In this document: positions 43,410 to 52,223 of the stretch, in pieces
How positions within the stretch are numbered: position 1 is the stretch's first letter
How the letters are laid out: each line of letters begins with the position of its first letter
Assembly (NCBI RefSeq): GCF_005434945.1
Contig: NZ_SKCH01000002.1
Location: 186,001-250,000 of the forward strand
Direction of reading: 5' to 3'
DNA from: Prescottella subtropica
Lineage (GTDB): Bacteria > Actinomycetota > Actinomycetes > Mycobacteriales > Mycobacteriaceae
DNA length: 64,000 bases
Made by a program: the position numbers and the translations under genes
Notes under the pieces: generated by a model
Told to the model about the DNA's origin: nothing
Seen by the model: only the letters and a program-made list of their open reading frames with translations
Database searches by the model: none

Positions 43410-45032
43410 ATGAAGTCGCACAACGAGATCGATCACTGGGACGGCGAGGCCGATGTGGTGGTCGTCGGATTCGGTGCGGCCGGGGCGAGTGCCGCGATCG
43501 AGGCTGCGGACCGGGGCGCCGACGTGCTCGTCGTCGAACGTTTCGACGGCGGCGGTGCCACCGCGATCAGCGGCGGCATCGTCTACGCGGGTGGCGGGAC
43601 GACGCAGCAGAAGGAAGCGGGGATCGACTACGACACCCCGGCCGCGATGCTCGAGTACCTGAAACTCGAGGCGAACGGCGTGGTCTCCGACGAGGTGCTC
43701 GAGGACTTCTGCGCGCGCAGCGTCGAGAACCTGCAGTGGCTCGAATCGCTCGGAGTGCCGTTCGAGGGCAGCATGGCGCCGCGGAAGACGTCGTATCCCA
43801 CGAACGACTACTACCTGTACTACTCCGGCAACGAACTCGCCCCGCCGTACAAGGAGGCGGCGAAGCCGGCGCCACGCGGACACCGCACCAAGGGCCGCGG
43901 AACGTCGGGCAAGGTGTTCTTCTCGGCGCTCGCGAAGGCGGCCGCGAAACGGCGGATCGACGTGCGCCGGCAGACCACCGTGACATCGCTGATCACCGAC
44001 GACGCCGGCACCGTGATCGGAATCGAGTGCCGGGAGGTGGATCCGCGGGCTGCGGTGCTGCGCCGCCTGCACCGGGTACTGGGGTCGGCGAACCGCAAGA
44101 TGAACCTCTACTACCGCCCGATCGGCAAGCTCATGGACGGCCCGATCCGCCGGATCGAGGGCGGGCATGCGGTGGTGCGCCGGTACCGTGCACGCAAGGG
44201 TGTGGTCCTGGCCGCCGGTGGATTCGTGTTCGACCGGGCCATGCTCGCCGAGCACGCACCGCGCTACCTGAACGGCACCGGACTCGGCACGATCGGCGAC
44301 GACGGCAGCGGGATCCGGTTGGGGCAGTCCGCAGGTGGCGGTACCGACCGGATGGACCGGGTGTCCGCGTGGCGGTTCTTCAACCCGCCGATCGTGATGA
44401 CCGAGGGTGTGCTCGTCAACAAGGCCGGCGAACGCATCTGCAACGAAACCCTGTACGGAGCCAAGATCGGCGAGCACATCGCCGACCAGGCCGACGTGTC
44501 GGCGTACCTGATCATCGACTCGCGGATGCTCGCCGACGCCAAGCGGCAGGTGCCCGAGCAGACGCTGTGGTTCCAGCGACTGCAGACCACCTATCTGTTC
44601 AGTGTCGGCCACAAGAAGGGTGCGACCGCCGAGCAGCTCGCCCGCCGCACCGGTATCGACCCGGCCGGTCTCGCCCGCACCCTCGCGCAGTACGACACCG
44701 ACCGGCGCGACGGCCGACCCGACGCGATGGGCAAGGATCCCGCGCACGTCACGCCGCTCGTCGACGGCCCGTTCTATGCGATCGACTGCTCCATCAAGAT
44801 CCAGGCCGGATTCCCGTGCCCGGTGCTCACCCTCGGCGGTCTCACCGTCGACGAGTGGACCGGCGCGGTGACCGCCGCGGACGGTGCTGCCGTGCCCGGC
44901 CTGTACGCGGCCGGACGGAACGCCGTGGGTATCTGCTCGGAGTCCTACGTCAGCGGCCTGTCGATCGCGGACTGCGTCTACTCGGGACGCAGGGCAGGGG
45001 CCGTCGTCGCGGGTACTGACGACGTCGCGTAG
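43410..45032 (+). CDS. FAD-dependent oxidoreductase, fumarate-reductase/KstD family
   Basis: A 540-residue flavoprotein with the dinucleotide motif VVVGFGAAGASAAIEA at about residues 17-32, an acidic strand-2 end (VVERFDGGG), and a C-terminal FAD segment with GLYAAGRNAVGICSESY. The family includes fumarate reductases and 3-ketosteroid dehydrogenases. It lacks clear similarity to one class, so the reaction (probably a C-C dehydrogenation or enoate reduction) is open. It lies 54 bp after the HsaA-like gene and probably works with it. Confidence 0.85.
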   Translation: MKSHNEIDHWDGEADVVVVGFGAAGASAAIEAADRGADVLVVERFDGGGATAISGGIVYAGGGTTQQKEAGIDYDTPAAMLEYLKLEANGVVSDEVLEDFCARSVENLQWLESLGVPFEGSMAPRKTSYPTNDYYLYYSGNELAPPYKEAAKPAPRGHRTKGRGTSGKVFFSALAKAAAKRRIDVRRQTTVTSLITDDAGTVIGIECREVDPRAAVLRRLHRVLGSANRKMNLYYRPIGKLMDGPIRRIEGGHAVVRRYRARKGVVLAAGGFVFDRAMLAEHAPRYLNGTGLGTIGDDGSGIRLGQSAGGGTDRMDRVSAWRFFNPPIVMTEGVLVNKAGERICNETLYGAKIGEHIADQADVSAYLIIDSRMLADAKRQVPEQTLWFQRLQTTYLFSVGHKKGATAEQLARRTGIDPAGLARTLAQYDTDRRDGRPDAMGKDPAHVTPLVDGPFYAIDCSIKIQAGFPCPVLTLGGLTVDEWTGAVTAADGAAVPGLYAAGRNAVGICSESYVSGLSIADCVYSGRRAGAVVAGTDDVA

Positions 45033-45043
45033 CCTCCGGACAT

Positions 45044-45616
45044 GTGTCTGGCAATTACGAATCCACACGCCGCCGTCTGACGACCAAGCAAGCCGAGACG
45101 GTCGCCCGGCTCACCCACTGCGCCGTCGAGGTGCTCCGCGACAAGGGGTTCGCCGGGCTGACCGTTCGTTTGGTCGCGGCGCAGGCCGGGGTGGCCCCGG
45201 CGACGGCCTACACCTACTTCTCGTCGAAGGAACACCTCGTCGCCGAGGTGTTCTGGCGACGACTGTCGGCGATGCCGGACGAGCCGGACACTGCGGAGAG
45301 TCGCACGACCCGCGTGGTGACCGTGCTGCGTAGTGTCGCGTTGCTGGTGTCGGACGAGCCGGAACTCGCGGCCGCGGTCACGACTGCGCTGCTCGGACGC
45401 GACCCCGACGTCGAGCATCTGCGGATGCGGATCGGCATCGAGATCCGCAAGCGCCTGCTCGCGGCACTGGAGTCGGACGGGGAGGACGACCAGGATCTGC
45501 TCGAGGGGCTCGAGATGCTGTACGCGGGGGCGCTGTTGCGTGCGGGAATGGGCTACGGCTCGTACCTGCACATCGCGGATCGGCTCGAGGCGTCCGCGCG
45601 ACGGATGCTGCCGTGA
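45044..45616 (+). CDS. TetR-family regulator
   Basis: A 190-residue protein, GTG start 11 bp after the flavoprotein stop. The helix-turn-helix is at about residues 40-62 (LVAAQAGVAPATAYTYFSSKEHL). As the last gene of the three-gene unit it probably regulates the monooxygenase and flavoprotein. Ligand unknown. Confidence 0.88.
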   Translation: MSGNYESTRRRLTTKQAETVARLTHCAVEVLRDKGFAGLTVRLVAAQAGVAPATAYTYFSSKEHLVAEVFWRRLSAMPDEPDTAESRTTRVVTVLRSVALLVSDEPELAAAVTTALLGRDPDVEHLRMRIGIEIRKRLLAALESDGEDDQDLLEGLEMLYAGALLRAGMGYGSYLHIADRLEASARRMLP

Positions 45617-45629
45617 CCGGTGGGCGCCG

Positions 45630-46406
45630 TCAGACCGTGTAGCCGCCGTCGACGTTCAGTTTCTGGCCGGTGACGAAGCCCGCCTGCTCGCTGGTCAGGA
45701 AGCACACGGCCTCCGCGATGTCGACGGCGGTACCGAACCGCTGCAACGGGATTCGGCTCATCGTGACGTCCAGGGCGCGCTGGTCGAGTTCGCGGGAGCC
45801 GATCAGACGTTCGGCCATGCCGTCGGTGAGCATCCCCGGTCCCACCGCGTTGAATCGCACCCCGAACCGGCCTTCTTCGGCGGCGAACCCGCGCACCAGC
45901 GCCTCCACTGCGCCCTTGGTGCCGGCGGACAGTCCGTCCCGGACAGGGAAACGGTCGGTGGCCGCGGTGGTGACGGCGACGACCGACCCGGCCGCGTCCC
46001 GCAGCGCGGGCAGACACGCATGCACGACGGTGAAGAACGTGGTCGCCTCGTCGTTGAGATGACGTGCGTACGTGGACGGTTCGACACGGGACAGGTGCAC
46101 CATCGGAATGTGCGGGCCGGCGGCGTGCACGAGGATCGACAGGTCCCCGAAGTCCCGGACCGTCGATCCGACGACGTCGGCGACCGCCTCTCTGTCGCAC
46201 AGATCCACCGCGTGCGCGGCGCCACGCACACCGGATTCTTCGATCTCGGCAACGAGTTTCGCGGCCGCCTCGGTGTTCGACCGGTAGGTCAGCACCACGT
46301 TGTGCCCGCGGGCGGCGAGCGCCCGGACGACGGCGGCACCGATGCCGCCGGTCCCACCGGTGACGAGGGCGGTGGACGGCGACGGACTCTGCGGCGAGGT
46401 GCTCAT
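45630..46406 (-). CDS. SDR-fold protein lacking the catalytic tyrosine
   Basis: A 258-residue Rossmann protein with TGGTGGIG near residue 18 and the classical SDR outline ending DVAEAVCFLTS-like and GQKLNVDGGYT. The active-site strand reads LSAGTK where Y-x-x-x-K is expected, so Ser replaces the catalytic Tyr while Lys is kept; HAAGP replaces NNAG. It may have altered chemistry or be regulatory. The ATG at 46406 follows an in-frame extension without family similarity. It converges on the TetR gene. Confidence 0.85.
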   Translation of the reverse strand: MSTSPQSPSPSTALVTGGTGGIGAAVVRALAARGHNVVLTYRSNTEAAAKLVAEIEESGVRGAAHAVDLCDREAVADVVGSTVRDFGDLSILVHAAGPHIPMVHLSRVEPSTYARHLNDEATTFFTVVHACLPALRDAAGSVVAVTTAATDRFPVRDGLSAGTKGAVEALVRGFAAEEGRFGVRFNAVGPGMLTDGMAERLIGSRELDQRALDVTMSRIPLQRFGTAVDIAEAVCFLTSEQAGFVTGQKLNVDGGYTV

Positions 46407-46480
46407 AGCGGACTCCCGTGTGCGGTGGACGATCTCGTCGAAACCTAGCAGTTGCTTGGTTGATTCGGGGTGGGTTCGGC

Positions 46481-47386
46481 TCACCCAGCGGGAGGAATCG
46501 TCAGGCGTCGACGGCTCTCGAACCGCCGCTGCTCGCCGGTGAACGGGTCGTCGAACCCGATGCTGCGGGCCAACAGTTGCAGCGGCGTCGAATAGTCGTC
46601 GGGGGCCACGTCGTAGAAGTCGGGATAGAAGTTGTCACCGAGGATCGGGATGCCCAGCGAACTCATGTGCAGACGCAACTGGTGTGTCTTGCCGGTGCGC
46701 GGGGACAGACGGTAGCGGCCGATACCGTCTGCCGCCTCGATCAGCTCGATCCGGCTCTCCGCGTTGGGTTCTCCGGGCACCTCGAGCGACTGGAGGACGC
46801 CGCGTTCCTTGACGATACGGCTGCGCACGGTGCGGGGGAGGGACAGTGTCGGGTCGACCGGGGCGAGGGCCTCGTACATCTTGGTCACCCGGCGTGCATC
46901 GAACAGCGACTGGTAGGGCCGGCGGGCCGCCGGGCGGACGGTGAAGACCAGGACGCCGGCGGTGACGCGGTCCAACCGGTGTGCCGGGACCAGGTCGGGC
47001 AGGTCGAGGTCGCGGCGCAACCGCACCAGCGCGGATTCGACGACGTACGCGCCGCGCGGGGTGCTCGCGAGGAAGTGCGGCTTGTCGACCACGAGAAGGT
47101 TCTCGTCGCGGTGCAGGATGTCGATCTCGAACGGCACCCGCTTCTCGATCGGCGGGTCGCGGTACAGGTACAGGAAACTGTTCGGCCGGAACGGCGACGC
47201 GGTGTCGATCGGGATACTGCGCTCGTCGACGACCTCACCGCCGTCGACCTTCTCGCGCAGGCGGGCGGTGTCCGCCGGGAAACGGTCGAGGAGGTAGGCG
47301 AGTGCGGTGGGCCACGTGCCCGCGTTCGGGAGGCGCAGCCTGGTCGGGTTGAGTCCGTCACGGACGGGCAGCGGGGCGGCGGGCAC
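46481..47386 (-). CDS. RluA-family pseudouridine synthase
   Basis: A 301-residue enzyme. The catalytic motif HRLDR is in VPAHRLDRVTAGVLVF. The KTHQLRLHM segment and LGDNFYP near the C-terminus are typical of RluA-type 23S rRNA/tRNA pseudouridine synthases. GTG start at 47386; the frame stays open far upstream but without similarity. It stands 74 bp before the SDR-fold gene. Confidence 0.92.
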   Translation of the reverse strand: MPAAPLPVRDGLNPTRLRLPNAGTWPTALAYLLDRFPADTARLREKVDGGEVVDERSIPIDTASPFRPNSFLYLYRDPPIEKRVPFEIDILHRDENLLVVDKPHFLASTPRGAYVVESALVRLRRDLDLPDLVPAHRLDRVTAGVLVFTVRPAARRPYQSLFDARRVTKMYEALAPVDPTLSLPRTVRSRIVKERGVLQSLEVPGEPNAESRIELIEAADGIGRYRLSPRTGKTHQLRLHMSSLGIPILGDNFYPDFYDVAPDDYSTPLQLLARSIGFDDPFTGEQRRFESRRRLTIPPAG

Positions 47387-47629
47387 GATTCGACGGTACC
47401 GGGCGTCGTGTGTCCGGAAGTCGCTGGTCCGGGCCCTGCTGTCGGAGTAGCACGACAATTGTGAAATCCGGAAATTCCTCAGAGAACTCTCATGATCGAA
47501 ATTCTCGAGACATTCGACACACCTTTTGTCGGCTAACGATCGGCGTGGGGGAGGGGATGACATCGGTGATCGATATGTCCGAAGCGTCGCCGCCGCGTTC
47601 GGTGGGAAGCAGAACGGGAAGAAGAACCG

Positions 47630-48622
47630 ATGGATGTCGTACGAGGAAGGCGGGGGAATCGCAGGGGGTCGGTGACACGGGTCCTGACGACAGTGCTCGC
47701 GGCACTGATCATGCTGGTCGCGGCGCCGATGGCAGCCGCGGACACGCCGGGAACGCGTGCCGTGCCGCACGGCGGTTACCAGGAACTGTGGGTGCCGTCG
47801 ACCATGGGGGACATCAAGGTGCAAGTCCAGTGGGCGTCGCGGGGCGGCAGTGCGTCGCTCTATCTGCTCGACGGAATGCGGGCCCGCAACGACCGTAATG
47901 CGTGGAGTTTCGAGACGAATGCGATGCAGCAATTCGCGGTCGACAACGTCACGCTGGTGATGCCGGTCGGTGGTGAATCGAGTTTCTATTCCGATTGGTA
48001 CAACCCCAGCAATTTCAATGCGCAGCCCTTCACCTACAAGTGGGAGACGTTCCTGACCCGGGAGTTGCCCGACTACCTGGCGCGGTACGGCGTCGACCGG
48101 ACGAACACCGGCGTCGTAGGGATCTCGATGGGCGGCACCGCCGCCATGACACTCGCCGCGTACCACCGTGACCAGTTCCGGTTCGCCGGATCGCTCTCCG
48201 GTTACCTACACACCACCGCACCCGGGATGCGGACCGCCATCCGTGTCGCGATGCTCGACGCCGGCCGCTACAACGCCGACTCCATGTGGGGCTTCCCGTG
48301 GGATCCGGCGTGGCAGCGCAACGACCCGTTCGTGTCGGCGCCGCAGCTGCGGGGCATGTCGCTGTACGTGTCGTCCGGCAACGGTATTCCCGGCGTGTAC
48401 GACCACCCGGGCGATGTCGTCGGCTACTGGAACACCGCGATGGGGATGGGTCTCGAGTTCCTGTCGATGGTCACGTCGCGGGCCTTCCAGATCCGCGCCG
48501 CGGCACTCGATCTGCCCGTCACGTTCCGGTTCAACGGCACCGGAATCCACTCGTGGCCGTACTGGTCCGGGGAATTGTGGCAGGCGCGACCGCAGATCCT
48601 CGACGCCCTGAACGCATGGTGA
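47630..48622 (+). CDS. Secreted mycolyltransferase, antigen-85-like esterase
   Basis: A 330-residue exported protein with a signal peptide of about 38 residues (VLTTVLAALIMLVAAPMAAA, cleavage after ADT-like site). The mature part is the antigen 85/Fbp fold: VPSTMGDIKVQVQW, LLDGMRARND, KWETFLTREL, the nucleophile motif GISMGG and the terminal His in GIHSW. It transfers mycolic acids to trehalose or arabinogalactan in the cell envelope, so it directly supports a mycolata host. It is transcribed alone after a 243-bp upstream gap. Confidence 0.94.
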   Translation: MDVVRGRRGNRRGSVTRVLTTVLAALIMLVAAPMAAADTPGTRAVPHGGYQELWVPSTMGDIKVQVQWASRGGSASLYLLDGMRARNDRNAWSFETNAMQQFAVDNVTLVMPVGGESSFYSDWYNPSNFNAQPFTYKWETFLTRELPDYLARYGVDRTNTGVVGISMGGTAAMTLAAYHRDQFRFAGSLSGYLHTTAPGMRTAIRVAMLDAGRYNADSMWGFPWDPAWQRNDPFVSAPQLRGMSLYVSSGNGIPGVYDHPGDVVGYWNTAMGMGLEFLSMVTSRAFQIRAAALDLPVTFRFNGTGIHSWPYWSGELWQARPQILDALNAW

Positions 48623-48679
48623 CGACTCTTCCGTGACGATCGACCCACTGCGACACCGGATTTCCGTAGCCTGGTCGCC

Positions 48680-49561
48680 ATGACCACATGGACGGCAGGG
48701 GACATCGTCGATCAGCAGGGCCGCACGTTCGTCGTGACCGGCGCGAACAGCGGTCTCGGTGCGGAGGCCGCGAAGGCGCTCGTGGGTGCGGGAGCACACG
48801 TGATCCTGGCGTGCCGCGACGTCGGCAAGGGGAACGACGTCGCGGCACGACTGGGGGAACGTGCCGAGGTCCGCCGCCTCGACCTCGCGGACCTGGCGTC
48901 GATCCGCGAGTTCGCGGACTCGGTCGACGCGGTCGACATCCTGGTGAACAACGCCGGCGTCATGGCCGTCCCACTGCGTCGCACCGTCGACGGGTTCGAG
49001 ATGCAGATCGGCACCAACCATCTCGGGCATTTCGCGCTCACCGGACTGCTGCTCGGCAAGGTTCGGGACCGGGTGGTGACGATGTCGAGTGCGATGCACC
49101 AGATCGGCCGTATCGACCTCGCGGACCTGAACTGGCAGCACCGACGGTACGGGCGCTGGCGCGCCTACGGGCAGTCGAAGCTCGCGAACCTGCTGTTCGC
49201 GTACGAGTTGCAGCGCCGACTGGCGGCGGCCGGGGCGCCGATCCGGTCCCTCGCGTCGCATCCCGGGTACGCGTCGACCAACCTGCAGTCGCACACCGAG
49301 TCGATCTCGAGTCGGATCATGGAACTGGCCGGCCCGTTCGTCGCGCAGCCCGCGGAGATGGGCGCACTGCCGATGCTGTACGCGGCCACGGTCCCCGACG
49401 CCGCCGGCGGCAGCTACTACGGCCCAGGGTCGATGTTCGGCACGCGCGGGTATCCGACGCGGGCGTCGTCGAACCGGCGTTCGCACGACGAATCCGTTGC
49501 GCGAGAATTGTGGTCGTTGTCGGAACGTCTGACCGGCATCACCTACGACTTCGGAGGCTGA
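48680..49561 (+). CDS. Short-chain dehydrogenase, retinol-dehydrogenase-like
   Basis: A 293-residue SDR with TGANSGLG at about residues 20-27, NNAGVM, and Y-x-x-x-K as YGQSK. The longer C-terminus and the NHLGHFALTGLLL segment belong to the retinol dehydrogenase/protochlorophyllide-reductase-like SDRs, common in mycobacteria with unknown substrates. It lies 57 bp after the mycolyltransferase gene and 6 bp before the VOC gene. Confidence 0.9.
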   Translation: MTTWTAGDIVDQQGRTFVVTGANSGLGAEAAKALVGAGAHVILACRDVGKGNDVAARLGERAEVRRLDLADLASIREFADSVDAVDILVNNAGVMAVPLRRTVDGFEMQIGTNHLGHFALTGLLLGKVRDRVVTMSSAMHQIGRIDLADLNWQHRRYGRWRAYGQSKLANLLFAYELQRRLAAAGAPIRSLASHPGYASTNLQSHTESISSRIMELAGPFVAQPAEMGALPMLYAATVPDAAGGSYYGPGSMFGTRGYPTRASSNRRSHDESVARELWSLSERLTGITYDFGG

Positions 49562-49567
49562 TCCGCG

Positions 49568-50113
49568 GTGGCGATCGAGCGACTCAACCACGCCGTCCTG
49601 TTCGTGTCCGACCTGCAGCACAGTGTCACGTTCTATCGGGACGTGCTCGGGTTCACGGTGCTGCCCGGCGGATTCCCGGGTGCGGCGTTCCTGCAGGCCC
49701 CCGACTCGGCGAACGACCACGACCTGGGCCTGTTCCAGAGCCCGGACCCGGCGAGCCGGGTGACGCCCGGCAACGTCGGGCTGTACCACCTGGCGTGGGA
49801 GGTCGACACCCTCGGCGCGCTCGCCGCGATGCGGGACCGCCTCGTCGCGGCCGGTGCGCTCACCGGGGCGAGCAACCACTGCTCCACCAAGGCGCTGTAC
49901 GCGGCCGACCCGGACGGCATCGAGTTCGAGGTGTGCTGGCTGGTCCCCGACGCGCTCGCGATCGACGAACTCGTCCCCGCCCGCCCGCCGACGCGCCCCC
50001 TCGACATCGCTGCCGAGATCGCCCGCTACGGTGCCGGCACCCACGGCGGCCCGCGCACCGACCGGCACCTGTGGGAGCGGGTGCATTCCGCGCGCGCCCG
50101 ACTGCGCGGCTGA
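49568..50113 (+). CDS. VOC-family (glyoxalase/extradiol-like) protein
   Basis: A 181-residue protein, GTG start. Metal-ligand type positions are visible: His in LNHAVLF, His in LYHLAWE and Glu in GIEFEVCW, spaced as in one-domain glyoxalase or dioxygenase modules. A polar C-terminal tail of about 40 residues follows. It may form an operon with the preceding SDR. The reaction is unknown. Confidence 0.85.
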   Translation: MAIERLNHAVLFVSDLQHSVTFYRDVLGFTVLPGGFPGAAFLQAPDSANDHDLGLFQSPDPASRVTPGNVGLYHLAWEVDTLGALAAMRDRLVAAGALTGASNHCSTKALYAADPDGIEFEVCWLVPDALAIDELVPARPPTRPLDIAAEIARYGAGTHGGPRTDRHLWERVHSARARLRG

Positions 50114-50178
50114 GACCCCGACCGCACCCACACCCGCACCCCGTCCACTCGCCCCGTCCGCTCACCCCTGTCCGGTCG

Positions 50179-50242
50179 CGCGTTTTGCGCACTTGTCGCG
50201 CCCGGCGGGGCCGTTTTCGGCGCGACAAGTGCGCAAAACGCG
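50179..50242. repeat. 22-bp perfect inverted repeat with 20-bp spacer
   Basis: Arms 50179-50200 and 50221-50242 are exact complements (they begin CGCGTTTTGCGC and end GCGCAAAACGCG). The spacer is CCCGGCGGGGCCGTTTTCGG. It lies between the convergent VOC and TetR genes and can form a very long hairpin; it may be a bidirectional terminator or a member of a dispersed palindromic repeat family. Confidence 0.85.
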
Positions 50243-50266
50243 AGGAGGAGGGGGAGGAGGGTGCGG

Positions 50267-50848
50267 TCAGCGCAGCCGTAGTCCGTCGACGAAGATCGAG
50301 GTGATCTCGCGGGCGAAGTCGGTATTCGTTTTACTCGGCGTGGCGGTGAACCAGCGGTTCGTCATCCAGACCGCGTCGCGCATGAGCTGGTAGAAGGTTG
50401 CGGGGTCGACGTCTGCGCGTAGTTGTCCGGTGTCCCGCGCCTCGGTGATGCACTGTAGCCACAGGGCCGCCGCGAAGTCGCCCTTCTCGGCGAGGCTGGC
50501 CTGATCCATGATGGTGCGCATGTAGTCGGTCTCGACCTGCCAGATCGCCGTCGCGTGCGGATGGTGTTCGGCCGTGTCGATCGCGACCAGCACGAGGGCC
50601 TCGAGCCGCTCGATCGGGGGCAGACGGCGGTCGACGACCTCGGAGCACCGCTCGTGCAGTTCCGCTACGTAGACGCGGATGATCTCGGTGACGATCGCGT
50701 CCTTGGACGGAAAGTAGTGGTAGAGCGTGCCGGAGTAGACCCCGCACGCCTCGGCGATCTCGCGGACCGTCGTCGAGGGGATGCCCTTGGCCGCGAAGAT
50801 CTCCCCGGAACGCTCGAGTATCTGCCGCCGTCGTTCCTGCGGGTCCAT
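50267..50848 (-). CDS. TetR-family regulator, KstR2-like
   Basis: A 193-residue repressor. The N-terminal helix-turn-helix (IAEACGVYSGTLYHYFPSKD) and the C-terminal MRDAVWMTNRWF region resemble KstR2, the acyl-CoA-responsive regulator of late steroid degradation. A 20-bp operator lies 90 bp upstream, in the gap to the divergent SDR, and a second copy lies upstream of the IclR gene. This protein is the best candidate for binding both. Confidence 0.9.
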   Translation of the reverse strand: MDPQERRRQILERSGEIFAAKGIPSTTVREIAEACGVYSGTLYHYFPSKDAIVTEIIRVYVAELHERCSEVVDRRLPPIERLEALVLVAIDTAEHHPHATAIWQVETDYMRTIMDQASLAEKGDFAAALWLQCITEARDTGQLRADVDPATFYQLMRDAVWMTNRWFTATPSKTNTDFAREITSIFVDGLRLR

Positions 50849-50937
50849 GTGGGTGTCTCCCTGTATCGGAGCCGGATGCGTGGGCGCCTCATGGTACCGA
50901 GCACGGAGACCGGTCGTGAGGTTTGCCCGATTCTATA

Positions 50938-50957
50938 TTGATTGATCGCTTGCTCAA
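50938..50957. promoter_or_regulatory. TetR-type operator, copy 1
   Basis: Read on the minus strand: TTGAGCAAGCGATCAATCAA, symmetric as TTGA-N3-A-N-CG-N-T-N3-TCAA. It is between the divergent TetR and SDR genes. A 19/20 match occurs at 54258-54277. Confidence 0.8.
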
Positions 50958-51012
50958 TATCGTGTCGTGGATCACAATGATCCGCATCGGGCGAGGAGAG
51001 TGGGGTATCGGT

Positions 51013-51768
51013 ATGGGAGTGCTCGACGGGGACGTGGCGCTGGTCACCGGCGCCGGGCGGGGTATCGGACGCGGAATCGCGCTGGCGCTGGCGGCGGAGG
51101 GGGCGCGGGTCGCGGTCGTCGGTCGGACGCTGTCCACGGTGGCCGAAACCGCCCGCGAGATCGACCGCCGTGGCGGTAACGCCGTCGCCCTACGCTGCGA
51201 CGTGACCGACGCACGGCAGATCGACGAGACGGTGTCGGCGGTCGTCGAGACCTACGGCGGCCTCTCCATTCTCGTCAACAATGCCCAGATTCCGGCCCAC
51301 GGCAGGCTTCTCGACGCCGACGAGAGCGCCTATCGCGACGGAATGGACTCGGGTCCGCTCGCGGCCTGGCGTCTCATGCGCGCCTGCCACCCGCACCTGT
51401 CGGGGCGCGGATCGATCGTGAACATGGGTTCCGCGGCCGGGATGCGGTCGGACCCGTCCGGGTCGGGCCTCTACGCGGCGGCGAAGGAGGCGGTGCGTGT
51501 GCTCACGCGGACCGCGGCGTGCGAGTGGGGCGGGGACGGGATCCGCGTCAACGCGATCCTGCCGCTGGCATCGTCGCCCGCGATGGACGAGTGGGCGGAA
51601 CTCGATCCACAGGCCCACGACGAGTATCTGCGGGGTGTGCCGCTCGGCCGGCTGGGGGACCCGGAGACGGACATCGGGCCGGCCGTGGTGTTCCTGTGCA
51701 GTCCTGCCGCCCGGTACATCACCGGGCATGCATTGCCGGTAGACGGCGGTCAGGCGCACCTTCGGTGA
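51013..51768 (+). CDS. Short-chain dehydrogenase/reductase
   Basis: A 251-residue SDR with TGAGRGIG, NNAQ in place of NNAG, and catalytic Y-x-x-x-K (YAAAK). The ATG at 51013 gives the usual MGVLDGDVALVTG beginning; ATG 50977 is possible but adds an unusual tail. It diverges from the TetR gene and is followed at 100 bp by the small CxxC protein and the Rieske oxygenase. It may handle the hydroxylated product of that oxygenase. Confidence 0.9.
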   Translation: MGVLDGDVALVTGAGRGIGRGIALALAAEGARVAVVGRTLSTVAETAREIDRRGGNAVALRCDVTDARQIDETVSAVVETYGGLSILVNNAQIPAHGRLLDADESAYRDGMDSGPLAAWRLMRACHPHLSGRGSIVNMGSAAGMRSDPSGSGLYAAAKEAVRVLTRTAACEWGGDGIRVNAILPLASSPAMDEWAELDPQAHDEYLRGVPLGRLGDPETDIGPAVVFLCSPAARYITGHALPVDGGQAHLR

Positions 51769-51868
51769 CTGTGGACGGAAATCGTTACCGTTCAACGGAA
51801 ATCATGTTCCGGAGTCGGTGAGCGTCTCTCTACGCTCGAAGGACCGACGACAGCAGAGGGGATGTGCA

Positions 51869-52141
51869 GTGCAACCTGTCGAATGCGGAATGTGCGGTAA
51901 CCGGGTACTCGTCGAGAAGTACAGTCCGACGCACACCAGTACCCAGTGGCTCGACGAGGCGACGACCGCGTGTGCGGAGTTCCGACGCCGGACCGCAGCG
52001 GGGGTTCCTGTCGACCTTCTGCGGTCGTGCGGGGCGCTCGACGCGAGTATCGATGCCGCTGTCACCGAGGGGCGAATCGTGGAGTCGCCCAGGACCGTTC
52101 CAATATCCGGGTCGACATGCGAGGTCCGCGCATATACGTGA
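51869..52141 (+). CDS. Small CxxC protein preceding the Rieske oxygenase
   Basis: A 90-residue protein from GTG 51869 (AGAGGGGA site). It has a C-G-M-C motif at residues 6-9 and two further Cys residues later, but no complete zinc or ferredoxin pattern. It lies 82 bp before the KshA-like gene in the same direction. I do not recognise a named family. Metal or redox help to the oxygenase is one possibility. Confidence 0.7.
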   Translation: MQPVECGMCGNRVLVEKYSPTHTSTQWLDEATTACAEFRRRTAAGVPVDLLRSCGALDASIDAAVTEGRIVESPRTVPISGSTCEVRAYT

Positions 52142-52223
52142 CCGAGTGGAACGCGTCGCCGTTCCGGGAACACTCGCGTCGCCGTGCACCGCGGCGGCGC
52201 CCACTACCAGGCAAGGAGACACC

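Noticed and set aside
42126-45068. 980-codon minus-strand frame opposite the HsaA-like and flavoprotein genes
   Set aside because: Long only because of GC bias; composition is Arg/Val/His/Gly-rich and without domains, while the plus strand holds two conserved enzymes.
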